Shown: piece by piece, positions 1 to 9,226 of the stretch
Layout of the letters: each line of letters opens with the position of its first letter
Numbering within the stretch: position 1 is the stretch's first letter
Assembly (NCBI GenBank): GCA_030248065.1
Contig: JASAMV010008502.1
Span: 1-64,000 of the forward strand
DNA: 64,000 bases
Source of the DNA: Rhynchonema sp. JSB1_4
Lineage: Eukaryota; Nematoda; Chromadorea; Monhysterida; Xyalidae
Reading direction: 5' to 3'
The notes under the pieces: generated by a model
The model's database searches: none
What the model saw: only the letters and a program-made list of their open reading frames with translations
What the model was told of the DNA's origin: nothing
Program-made: the position numbers and the translations under genes

Positions 1-2306
1 TCGTATGGTAAATTTGCATACTTTGCGTGCAGTAACTTTTCTTGTTTTTATAATCCATACCTTATGTGTGTGATGTATCCTTAGACACTACGTCCCAAAA
101 ACTATATAAGCAATCTTCACTTTATTAGTTAAAGATACCCAAATACTTCCCCGCCATAACCCACAGTGACCTACTATTAGAAAAGTTCGTTCGTCTACAA
201 GCCAATAAAAAACCTTCGACGCTTGATTGATTCGCAGACGTTGGTTTATGATTTTTGATTCGTCCAATGGCATGTATTTATAAACCTATGTACCTAACCT
301 AACCTGACTGGACTTCCAGCTTTTGCAGATTTTCTAGATCAGGTACCGAAGAAGCTTGATTGATTCGCGACTTCGGTAGGGGAAGCTTGATTGATTCGCA
401 ACCTCGGTTACTAATCCAGTCGACAAGCTTGATTGATTCGCGCGTCGACTCATCGGTGTGGCTTGATTGATTCGCAGCACCGATGCATTCTTCAAGCGGC
501 GAGTCCATTCGTCGTGAACCAATGCCGGACGTCAATTCCCGGTCGAACAAGGCAATGCCGGATGCCAGTTTCCGGACGAGAACCGCCGATGACCGCAGCA
601 GTCCGCCGAGGCAGGGAGAACAGACAGGCGGATGGATAGGTCAGTCGGGCGAGTCAGTGTTGTCCATCGGTCGCGGAGAGACCGAATGGAAGTTCTGGGA
701 TGACGAGGAGAGTGAGAGTGATGTTTCGTTTATTGAGAATCATGCTTATGGGTTTTCGGAACGCACCGACAGTCAGTTGAAGGACCAGGAGTCGGATGCG
801 AAAGTCGGTCAGCTCGAAGACCGCTGTAGTACGAAAGTCGATCAGTCAGGAGATCGCAACGGTGGTCAATTGGACCAGTCAAATAGAAAGGTGTACCGAC
901 CGGACATGAGAGCTGGACAGGCGCAGGCAGCGCAGGAGTTCCATGCTAGGTCCGTGCGGACGGAGCTAGCGAATGCTCAACAGGCGCGGAGGGCGCAGGA
1001 GTTGTACGATGAATGGTGGAAGGAGGCATGGGCGCGCAAGGCGCAGGAAGCCCGTACGGATGAAGGGCAGGAAGCCCATGTGGAGGAAGGACAGGAGTGT
1101 TTGGGAGAGGAAAGGGCGCAGAAGGCGCATGAGATTTGTGAGGCCACAGAGCCTGGAGTGAAAGGGCAGGGATCTGGACGAGTGTCAAAAGGGCAGGAAA
1201 CCGGACGAGCGCGGCCGGCGCGTCAGATCCGTTACGTGAGTTCGGATACGGGAACCGGACGTACGCGGGTTCGTGAGAGATATCAGTCTGAGTCTGAGGC
1301 GATCGGACAGAATACGATTGATCTGTACACGCAAGAGGAGCTTGAGGAAGACCAGATACGTGAGGTATCGTGGCAAGAGGATTGGTTGAATGCACCCAAG
1401 TTCGCTGAACCTTGGCGGTTGCATGAAGAAGTGGTTGATATCGTGTTTACCACGCACAGATACAGTGACCATCTGTTGAAATGGTTGTATGCAGAGGAGC
1501 TACCCCATGATCGATTGCTTGCATCCAGGATTTCGGAGTATTTGAACGTGATATCGCTGACGTATGAACCTTGGTGCGAGTTTGATGGCCGGTGTCTCGC
1601 CGAGGTTCGCGGATTGTTTGAGATTGAGCAAGCACGGTCACCGAGATCCGCCAAAACGCGTCAATTGCTTGACAAATGGGGCGAGATACTCGATAACCGA
1701 GTGCCGATACGAGTGCTACCATATGGAGACCGCCACAGTCCGGGCATGCCACTGCAAGAGGGTTCCGAACCCGTGACTTGTGGATTATACAACGATATGT
1801 GTCGGAATGAGGACCCGATGTTGTCCATGCCGAATGTGCTTGAGAATGCGCTCAGAGAACGCACACGGTACTCCGACCTACCCGAACTGGACTACCCAGT
1901 GCAGTCGCACACCGTCAGTGTGTCGATGCGAATAGTGCCAGTCGGAAAGACGCAATCCCTGTGGCATGATGCCTCAGTTGAAGAGTGTATGAGCAGCAAA
2001 CAGGATGAAACAGGCTGTGGCACGCCTGAAAGTGCTACTGGAGGTCCCAACCAAACTAAACAGAAACGTGAGTACGACGTACTGTACGAACCGATCGTGA
2101 AGTGTGTATACTTCGAACCGGAGGGAGAGTTGAGGATGGCTGACTACAATCTCCGATTGGGTCATTTCGAAGGGGATGTGAAACGCCCGTCGATAATGTC
2201 TATTCCGGTGGAACTCGTTCTGTCGTCTAGACCCGACGGAAGGATAGTAACAGCTGTTACGCGTGGTGGTTCTTTGAACACCGAACAGCACGGAACCCGC
2301 ACCACT
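1..2306 (+). mobile_element. LTR-like element, copy 1 (5' end cut by window)
   Basis: The promoter-like 5' part has a TATA box (tatataag, 103-110) and, about 95 bp later, an AATAAA signal (204-209), the order found in the U3-R part of a long terminal repeat. A hairpin-rich leader (201-490) and one long ORF follow. The copy ends at ...cgcaccact (2306), the same point at which copies 2 and 3 end, so this looks like a true 3' boundary. No second LTR, protease, reverse transcriptase or integrase is seen. Calling it LTR-type is inference from the TATA/AATAAA order; a gag-only non-autonomous element is the best guess. Confidence 0.6.
201..490 (+). other. Leader hairpin array, copy 1
   Basis: The 15-nt core GCTTGATTGATTCGC occurs five times (221-235, 354-368, 385-399, 427-441, 461-475). 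Three occurrences are clasped by perfect stems: 344-351 with 371-378 (TACCGAAG/CTTCGGTA), 418-424 with 444-450 (AGTCGAC/GTCGACT) and 451-458 with 478-485 (CATCGGTG/CACCGATG). A fourth (around 379-407) pairs with one mismatch and wobbles; the first is weak. The four paired units all have a 19-nt loop. The last stem contains the ATG at 483 that starts the ORF, so folding could affect initiation. Confidence 0.8.
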
Positions 2307-2366
2307 AGGGCATACAAGGTTTGCAAAAAACCATATGGAGAATTTTTCAGAGGAGGAAGAAACTAA
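483..2366 (+). CDS. Unidentified 627-aa element protein, copy 1
   Basis: I do not recognise the family. The N-terminal third is polar and repetitive, rich in Gln, Asp, Ser and Glu, with QSGD/QLED/QLDQS-like repeats. A charged Ala/Gln/Glu/Arg stretch follows (about residues 150-270, with recurring KAQEA and GQEA units) that could be coiled coil. The C-terminal part is more globular and best conserved among the three copies (blocks VSWQEDWLNAPKF, FTTHRYSDHLLKWLY, SEPVTCGLYNDMC). I see no zinc knuckle, protease or polymerase motif. The last 20 codons lie past the element boundary (2306), in sequence copied from the zinc-finger gene locus. A gag-like capsid protein is possible but unproven. Confidence 0.6.
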   Translation: MHSSSGESIRREPMPDVNSRSNKAMPDASFRTRTADDRSSPPRQGEQTGGWIGQSGESVLSIGRGETEWKFWDDEESESDVSFIENHAYGFSERTDSQLKDQESDAKVGQLEDRCSTKVDQSGDRNGGQLDQSNRKVYRPDMRAGQAQAAQEFHARSVRTELANAQQARRAQELYDEWWKEAWARKAQEARTDEGQEAHVEEGQECLGEERAQKAHEICEATEPGVKGQGSGRVSKGQETGRARPARQIRYVSSDTGTGRTRVRERYQSESEAIGQNTIDLYTQEELEEDQIREVSWQEDWLNAPKFAEPWRLHEEVVDIVFTTHRYSDHLLKWLYAEELPHDRLLASRISEYLNVISLTYEPWCEFDGRCLAEVRGLFEIEQARSPRSAKTRQLLDKWGEILDNRVPIRVLPYGDRHSPGMPLQEGSEPVTCGLYNDMCRNEDPMLSMPNVLENALRERTRYSDLPELDYPVQSHTVSVSMRIVPVGKTQSLWHDASVEECMSSKQDETGCGTPESATGGPNQTKQKREYDVLYEPIVKCVYFEPEGELRMADYNLRLGHFEGDVKRPSIMSIPVELVLSSRPDGRIVTAVTRGGSLNTEQHGTRTTRAYKVCKKPYGEFFRGGRN

Positions 2367-2920
2367 AATTGTGGGGCGTTCAGGGGTGGGTTTGGGTGTT
2401 ACCTGAGGTTAATATACTAAAAACCTCTCAGAGTAAAACTGATGGTTTACATGTAAGAAAGAGAAGTACACTGCGAAGCTGAAATGAGTGTACGATGGTT
2501 AGAAAATTATAACAGAGAAGATGAATGACACATCAAGTCGCGGTTTTTAGAAGTCATATTATACTATTTATATCTGGTGAAGTTTGTTGGTGCTGATCAT
2601 TTTGCTCGCTTCCAGGTGCCGGCCAACTTTTCGGAAGACAGCAAGCAGTTACCGTACGTGGTAAGTGTGATGAAATTTAGCCATCACAAGTAAGCAATAG
2701 TTGCTAAGCATATTGAAGGAGTCAAGCTTTCCCTTCTTATTGCTCTAAGGTTTTTGATCCATGTTGAGCTCGATTTCACACCATCCAGTCAGCAGCACGG
2801 CAAGGCACTGCGGAGCTCACATCGCAAGTGACAGACAATGCCAGTGTAAATACAAAAACTCAAAGAGATTTAACTTCAGTCCTTTTCTGCACACAAGGCT
2901 TGTTTCATTTGAATGGCTTT
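2307..2920 (+). pseudogene. Fragments of the downstream zinc-finger gene
   Basis: Right after element copy 1 comes sequence matching the first exon and intron start of the gene at 9.2 kb (gcatacaaggtt, 2310 here and 9287 there). Next is a 45-bp exon-like block with good splice sites (2616-2660, VPANFSEDSKQLPYV), related to the 69-bp exons at 9682 and 10765. Then comes a cassette-exon remnant (about 2762-2826) whose 3' flank matches 11651-11714. The order is that of the intact gene but most of the gene is missing, so this is a broken partial duplicate. Confidence 0.65.
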
Positions 2921-3894
2921 TTGTTTTTTTTGGGGGTGGTTGGGGGGCATTTTCATTTCTGTCGATGTCTATAAGAATGGTGTCCTAATTTGTGCTTATA
3001 AAGAAATCGGCGATTTTAATGTGTCATTTTTCAATGCTTTTCGTATGTTTTTTTTAGGGTTTTAGTTTTTGTTATTCCATGGCTGTGTGTTTTCTTGTTT
3101 AATGTTTGCCGTGTGCACTTATTCGTTGGAGTGGGAGCACTCCCCAGTTCCGGGGCGGTGTCGAGAGTGTAGCGCTGGTTGATGTCTGTGGTTTCGGAGA
3201 GTTGACACCAACAACGTGTTCTATCGCATCGAGTGATGGTGTTGCACGTTTGGGGGTTTTTTTTTTTTTTGGTGTAGTTTGGTCGGGTTTTTATTGGTGG
3301 GTTGGTTGGGGGGGGGTACTGTGGTGCTTCTATTTCTTTGAGCAGCATATAGAACTGCTAGCACTCATCTTATTTTTTGTTGGGGGGTTTTTTTTTTTGG
3401 GATTGATTTTTTGGAAAGGATTTATATCAGTAATGAGCATGTATTTCCGTTTATCCTCTTTTCTTTTCGAGGTGTAGAGAAAGAATTTTTGCTTTCTTCT
3501 TCATGTATTCAGACCAGGATTCCAGTTATTACTGCTGTCATGTCTTCTTTGTAGTGGATAGATGAGACAAGAGTCAATATATTCGTAGACCTTGACAGTT
3601 CGACAGAAATTGAAAACAGGGAGTGCGGGGTTTTCTTTACCGCAAGCAGAAGTCAACTACACACAGAGAAATGACACAGAATAATACTGGAATGGGGGAA
3701 CATGAGAAGGGTTTGGGCGTGTGTGTGTGTGATTTGCTATGGTCCATCTTTACACACATTTCATATTTTTCTTCTTTTTTCACTTTTATGTGGTTTTTTT
3801 CATTTTTTGGGGGAAAGGTTTAAGTAAGGAGCCGATAAACGGAGCTCACATATTTTCCGGTGGGACTGCAGATATAGACAGACAAAAAAAAACA

Positions 3895-3940
<46 letters not shown>
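2921..3940. other. G/T-rich spacer with poly(A) tract
   Basis: No gene is visible. The stretch is low-complexity, with long T and G runs (for example around 2925-2950, 3257-3320 and 3380-3400). It ends in a run of about 40 A residues (3898-3938), preceded by an AATAAA-like sequence at about 3892. The poly(A) abuts the 3' end of element copy 2. Confidence 0.6.
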
Positions 3941-4149
3941 AGTGGTGCGGGTTCCGTGCTGTTCGGTGTTCAAAGAACCACCACGCGTAACAGCTGTTAC
4001 TATCCTTCCGTCGGGTCTAGACGACAGAACGAGTTCCACCGGAATAGACATTATCGACGGGCGTTTCACATCCCCTTCGAAATGACCCAATCGGAGATTG
4101 TAGTCAGCCATCCTCAACTCTCCCTCCCGTTCACACACTTCACGATCGG

Positions 4150-5823
4150 TTATAGTACGTCGTACTCACGTTTGTGTTTAGTTTGGTTGGGACCTCCAGT
4201 AGCACTTTCAGGCGTGCCACAGCCTGCTTCATCCTGTTGGCTGCTCATACACTCTTCAACTGAGGCACCATGCCACAGGGATTGCGTCTTTCCGACTGGC
4301 ACTATTCGCATCGACACACTGACGGTGTGCGACTGCACTGGGTAGTCCAGTTCGGGTAGGTCGGAGTACCGTGTGCGTTCTCTGAGCGCATTCTCAAGCA
4401 CATTCGGCATGGACAACATCGGGTCCTCATTCCGACACATATCGTTGTATAATCCACAAGTCACGGGTTCGGAACCCTCTTGCAGTGGCATGCCCGGACT
4501 GTGGCGGTCTCCATATGGTAGCACTCGTATCGGCACTCGGTTATCGAGTATCTCGCCCCATTTGTCAAGCAATTGACGCGTTTTGGCGGATCTCGGTGAC
4601 CGTGCTTGCTCAATCTCAAACAATCCGCGAACCTCGGCGAGACACCGGCCATCAAACTCACACCAAGGTTCATACGTCAGCGATATCGCGTTCAAATACT
4701 CCGAAATCCTGGATGCAAGCAATCGATCATGGGGTAGCTCCTCTGCATACAACCATTTCAACAGATGGTCACTGTATCTGTGCGTGGTAAACACGATATC
4801 AACCACTTCTTCATGCAACTGCCAAGGTTCAGCGAACTTGGGTGCATTCAACCAATCCTCTTGCCACGATACCTCACGTATCTGGTCTTCATCGAGCTCC
4901 TCCTGCGAGTACAGGTCGATCACGTTCTCCCGGGTCGACTCTGACTCAGACTGATATCTCTCACGAACGCGTGTGCGTCCGGAATCCGTATCCGAACTCA
5001 CGTAACGGACCTGTCGCGCCGGTTGCGCTCGTCCGGTTTTCTGCCCTTTCGACGCTCGTCCAGCGTCCTGCCCTTTCACTCCCGGCTCGGTGGCCGCACA
5101 ATTCTCATGCGCCTCCTGCGCCCTTTCCTCTTCCTGACCCTCCGGTCCTTCCTTCGCGTGGGCTTCCTGCCCTTCCTCCGTACGGGCTTCCTGCCCCGTC
5201 GCCGTACAATCCTGTCTCTCCTCCACTCGGACTCCATGTCCCTTCTCCGCACGGATCTTCTGCGCCTTGCGCGTCCGTGCCTCCTTCAACCATTCATCGT
5301 ACAACTCCTGCGCCCTCCGCGCCTGTTGAGCATTCAATAGCTCCGCCCGCTCGGACCCAGCATGGAACTCCTGCGCTGCCTGCGCTTGTCCAGCTCTAAT
5401 GTCCGGTCGGTATGCCTTTCTATCTGACTGGTCCAATTGACCACAGTTGCGGTCTCCTGACTGACTGACTTTCGTTCTACTGCGGTCTTCAAGCTGACCG
5501 ACTTTCGCACCCGACTCCTGGTACTTCAACTGACAGTCGGTGCAATCCGAAAACCCAAAAGCATGGTTCTCGATAAACGAAACATCACTATCACTCTCCT
5601 CGTCATCCCAGAACTTCCATTCGGTCCTCCCGCGACCTTTGGAAACCACTGACTCGCCCGACTGACCTATCCATCCGCCTGTCTGTTCTCCCTGCCTCGG
5701 CGGACTGCTGCGGTCATCGGCGGTTCTCGTCCGGAAACTGGCATCCGGCATTGCCTTGTTCGACCGGGAATTGACGTCCGGCATTGGTTCGCGACGAATG
5801 GACTCGCCGCTTGAAGAATGCAT
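4150..5823 (-). pseudogene. Unidentified element protein, copy 2, truncated (557 aa)
   Basis: It matches the copy 1 protein for 557 residues, including an extra Glu/Gln-rich segment in the charged region. Small deletions near 4150-4155 create a stop codon. The remaining C-terminal segment (block ADYNLRLGHFEGDVKRPS) follows in another frame down to 3941. The start at 5823 gives the same first residues as copy 1 (MHSSSGESIRREP). The function is unknown. Confidence 0.6.
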
Positions 5824-6090
5824 CGGTGCTGCGAATTAATCAAGCCACACCGATGAGTCGACGCGCGAATCAATCAAGCTTGTCGACTGGATTAGTAACC
5901 GAGGTTGCGAATCAATCAAGCTTCCCCGGGCCGAAGTTGCGAATCAATCAAGCTTCTCCGGTACCTGATCTAGAAAATCTGCAAAAGCTGGAAGTCCCAG
6001 TCAGGTTAGGTTAGGTACATAAATATATAATACATGCAATAGGACGAATCACAAACCAAAACCAACGTTGCGAATCAATCAAGCGTCGAA
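5821..6090 (-). other. Leader hairpin array, copy 2
   Basis: Five cores read GCTTGATTGATTCGC on the minus strand (plus coordinates 5831-5845 with one change, 5865-5879, 5907-5921, 5939-5953, 6070-6084). In the sense strand the stems include CCGGAG/CTTCGG and CCGGGG/CCTCGG, each with one G-U pair that would be an A-C mismatch on the other strand, and AGTCGAC/GTCGACT. Confidence 0.75.
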
Positions 6091-6301
6091 GGTTTTTTTA
6101 TTGGCTTGGAGACGAACGACCTTTTCCAATAGTAGGTCACTGTGGGTGAAGGCGGATAAGACTTTTTCAGTAACTACTAAAAGTGAAGATTGCTTATATA
6201 GGTTTTGGGACGTAGTGTCTAAGGATACATCACACACATAAGGTATGGATTATAAAAACAAGAAAAGTTACTGTACGCAAAGTATGCAAATTTACCATAC
6301 G

Positions 6302-6660
6302 ACACACGCAAACAAGGAGAGACTTAATCCCTCACTCGAACGATCGCTAACCACGCCATAACGAACGTTCACACAACACAGTCACGCAAGGGAACATCTA
6401 CCGAACTGCTCATTTACGCAGGTTGACTCGCCTGCACGCATAGTGCTTTCCGGACTGAATTCGAAACCGACCAATCACAGTACCGGTCTACTTATGTCCC
6501 TTGACTTCACGTGTCCCTCACGTGTCGTATTCCAAACGACAACTTGGATACTTACGCGTCCGCGTAAACTCTAACCATGAAGTATCATGGATATCTTCTT
6601 GCTTATGTGATTAGCGATCGCTCGATTGAGAGATTAAGTCTCTCCTTGTTGCGTGTGTCG
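6302..6660. repeat. Inverted repeat between head-to-head copies 2 and 3
   Basis: About 48 bp at 6303-6350 (cacacgcaaacaaggagaga and onward) recurs inverted at 6611-6659. The arms are the outermost shared parts of copies 2 and 3, so element 5' ends lie near 6352 and 6609. About 250 bp of sequence without recognisable coding content lies between. Confidence 0.65.
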
Positions 6661-6859
6661 TATAGTAAATTTGCATACTTTGCGCGTAGTAGCTTTTCTT
6701 GTTTTTATAATCCATACCTTATGTGTGTGATGTATACTTAGACACAACGTCCCAAAATCTATATAAGCAATCTTCACTTCTCATAATTACTGAAAAAGTC
6801 TTATCCGCCATACCCACAGTTGACCTACTATTGGAAAAACGTTGTTCGTCTCCAGGCCA

Positions 6860-7160
6860 ATAAATCAACGCAGTTAGACTTCGTCACACGTTGGTCGAGG
6901 TTTGTGAGTTCGTCCTATTGCATGTAACATTTATAAACCAATGTACCTAACCTAACCTGACTGGGGCTTCCAGCTTTTGCAGAGCTTTCAGATCAGAAGA
7001 TCAGCGCAGTTCGAATTCGTCACACGCTGATTACTAATCCAGTCAACGCAGTTCGACTTCGTCACACGTTGACTAATCGGTGCAGTTCGACTTCGTCACA
7101 CGCCGATTCCAAATTCCGAGTCACATTCAACGCAGTTCGACTTCGTCACACGTTGATTGC
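6860..7160 (+). other. Leader hairpin array, copy 3 (different loop)
   Basis: An 18-nt loop CAGTTCGACTTCGTCACA (or close variants) occurs five times (6871-6888, 7007-7024, 7049-7066, 7083-7100, 7133-7150). Each is enclosed by a different complementary stem: ATCAACG/CGTTGGT, ATCAGCG/CGCTGAT, AGTCAACG/CGTTGACT, AATCGGTG/CGCCGATT, TCAACG/CGTTGA. The non-Watson-Crick pairs are all G-U in the sense direction. Several arrays sit at the positions used in copies 1 and 2. Confidence 0.85.
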
Positions 7161-7169
7161 TGATTCGAG

Positions 7170-8585
7170 ATGTCGGGCAACAACTCCCGACACAGCGAGC
7201 AAGTGCCGGATGTCAATTCCCGGTCGAAACCTGCCGATGATCGCAGCCGTCAGCCGGAGCAGCGACAGGATCAGTCGGGCAGATGGAAAGGTCAGTCGGG
7301 CAAGGCTTCTCACCTTGTGAAACATCAATCCACCGATCACAGAGGGATCGGCACCGGTTACAGAGGGACCGGGTGGATGATGTCGGGGGATGCTAGCGAT
7401 GTTTCGTATCGCGATAGTGAGTCATCAGAACGAGCCGACGGTCAGTCAGAAGACCAGAAGTCGGACGGAAAAGTCGGTCAGTCAGGAGACCGCAGTTGTG
7501 GTCAATTGGACCAGTCAAACGGCAAGTCGAGCCGCGTGAACGCGAGCGCTAGACAGGCGCGAACGGCACAAGAGGTCTATGCGGAGTTCTGGAAGGCAGA
7601 AACCGGACAAGCGCAACCGGCGCGTCAGGTCCGTTACGTGAGTTCGGATACAGAAACCGGACATATGCGAGTCCGTGAGAGATATCAATCCGAGTCTGAA
7701 GCGATCAGACCGCACGCGATTGATCTGTACACGATATCCGAACTCGAAGACCAGTCATGACAATTGTCGTGGCAAGTGGACTGGCTGAATGCAGTCGAAT
7801 TAGCGGAACCCTATGAACTGCATGACGAAGTGGTTGACGTCATATTCACCACGCATCAGTACATTGACCATCTGTTGATATGGTTGTACACCGATGAACT
7901 ACCCCATGACCGATTGCTTGCTTCCCGAGTCGCGGGATCCGCCTAATCGAGTCGATTGCACGATGAATGGGGCGAGATAATCGATGCCCTAGTGCCGATA
8001 CGAGTGCTACCATATGGAGACCGCCACAGTCCGGGCATACCACTGCAAGAGGGTTCCGAACCCGTGACTTGTGGATTATACAACGATATGTGTCGGAATA
8101 AGGACCCGATGTTGTCCATGCCGACTGTGCTTGAGAATGCGCTCAGTAAACGCACACGGTATTTCCACCTCCCCGAACTGGACTATCCAGCACTGCCGCA
8201 CACTGTTTGTGTGACGACACGCATAGTGCCAGTCGAGAAAGTGGCATGATGCCTCAGTTGAAGAATGTACGAGCAGCCAACAGAATGATACAGGCTGTGG
8301 CACGCCTGAAAATGCCACTGGAGGTCTCAACCAAACTGAACACAAATACGAGTACGACGTACAGTACGAACCTATCGTGAAGTGTGTATACTTCGAACCA
8401 GAGGGAGAATTGAGAATGGCTGACTACAATCTCCGATTGGTTCATTTTGAAGGGGCGTGAAACGCCCGTCGATAACGGCTAGTCCGGTGGAACTCGTTCT
8501 GTCGCCTAGACCCGACGGAAGGATAGTAACGGCTGTTATGCGCGGTGGTTCTTCGAACACCGAACAGCACGGAACCCGCACCACT
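7170..8585 (+). pseudogene. Unidentified element protein, copy 3, broken
   Basis: The reading frame starts MSGNNSRHSEQVPDVNSRS and matches the copy 1 protein. It is stopped at 7758 and again at 7944-7946, lacks part of the middle region, and shifts frame near 8245. Blocks such as LPHDRLLASR and SEPVTCGLYNDMCRN remain readable. Confidence 0.7.
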
Positions 8586-8590
8586 TATGT

Positions 8591-8912
8591 ATTGGTCGCA
8601 CAATGACTAATGGAGAATTTTTCCAAAAGTCAAAGGATGGACCCTGATTCAGGAACTGCCACGCTCAGCCACTGTTAACCACTCAGTTACTTGTATTTCT
8701 CACGAAACATTTTCACCTGAAAATAACCGTTAAAACAACCACGTTGCTGTCAGCTGGTGGTTGTTCTACTGGTTTATATTTTCCGATGAAAATGTTTTGT
8801 CGGACATACAAGTAGCTTAGTGGTTAAACAGTAGTTGAGCGTGGCTGAGCCTGAATCAGGGTCCATCCTTTGAATTTTGGATAAATTCTCCATCAGTCAT
8901 TGTGCAACCAAT
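8591..8912. mobile_element. Foldback MITE
   Basis: The arms (8591-8692 and about 8808-8912) are imperfect inverted copies beginning attggtcgcacaatgact and ending agtcattgtgcaaccaat. The flank ATGT occurs on both sides and may be a target duplication. A diverged half copy may lie at 49641-49773. Confidence 0.65.
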
Positions 8913-9226
8913 ATGTATGTAAGCTTCGACAAGTTATTCCGCGACCTTTCAGTCACGAAAACTCAGGATCGACCTTTTCAGTCCCGTACTGTTCAGGCTT
9001 TTGTTCACTCGAATTCAGTGATTATCGGAAACTGTAGCGCTGAAGTTTAACTTGAGGATGGCGTTAAACTTCCAATGGACCATGCATGGTGCAATGCTTT
9101 TTTGAGGCGACCCGAGTCAGAAAACAAACGAATTTGATAACACTAAAACATCGTACGAATTTAATTGATCCAGTTTGAACCATTTTCAACACTTGTTCAA
9201 GTTACTGACAGCGTCCGATCATCAAC
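8913..9226. other. Upstream region of zinc-finger gene
   Basis: About 310 bp between the MITE and the first candidate exon. No clear core promoter motif is visible. Confidence 0.4.

Larger units (their letters stand above)
3941..6352 (-). mobile_element. LTR-like element, copy 2
   Basis: This is an inverted copy of the element at 1-2306, with the same TATA box, leader and ORF. On the minus strand the ORF starts at 5823 and the element ends at 3941 with the same accact terminus. Its 5' end reaches at least 6352, where an inverted match to copy 3 stops. It differs from copy 1 by scattered substitutions and in-frame indels, so the two are separate old copies and not an assembly echo. Confidence 0.65.
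6609..8585 (+). mobile_element. LTR-like element, copy 3 (diverged)
   Basis: This has the same plan as copy 1: a TATA box at about 6760-6768, AATAAA at 6859-6864, a hairpin leader, a decayed ORF, and the same accact terminus at 8585. The leader uses a different loop sequence from copies 1 and 2, so it is a separate subfamily. Confidence 0.65.

Noticed and set aside
221..475. Regularly repeated 15-nt motif resembling a CRISPR array
   Set aside because: Spacing is irregular (31 to 133 bp), flanks are self-complementary, and the surroundings are eukaryotic; better explained as hairpin loops.
4842..5399. 185-codon open frame on the plus strand inside element copy 2
   Set aside because: Antisense shadow of the conserved minus-strand ORF; the matching antisense frame in copy 1 is shorter and poorly kept.
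8808..8880. tRNA-like A box (tagcttagtggtt)
   Set aside because: No matching B box or cloverleaf; it lies in an arm of a foldback MITE.
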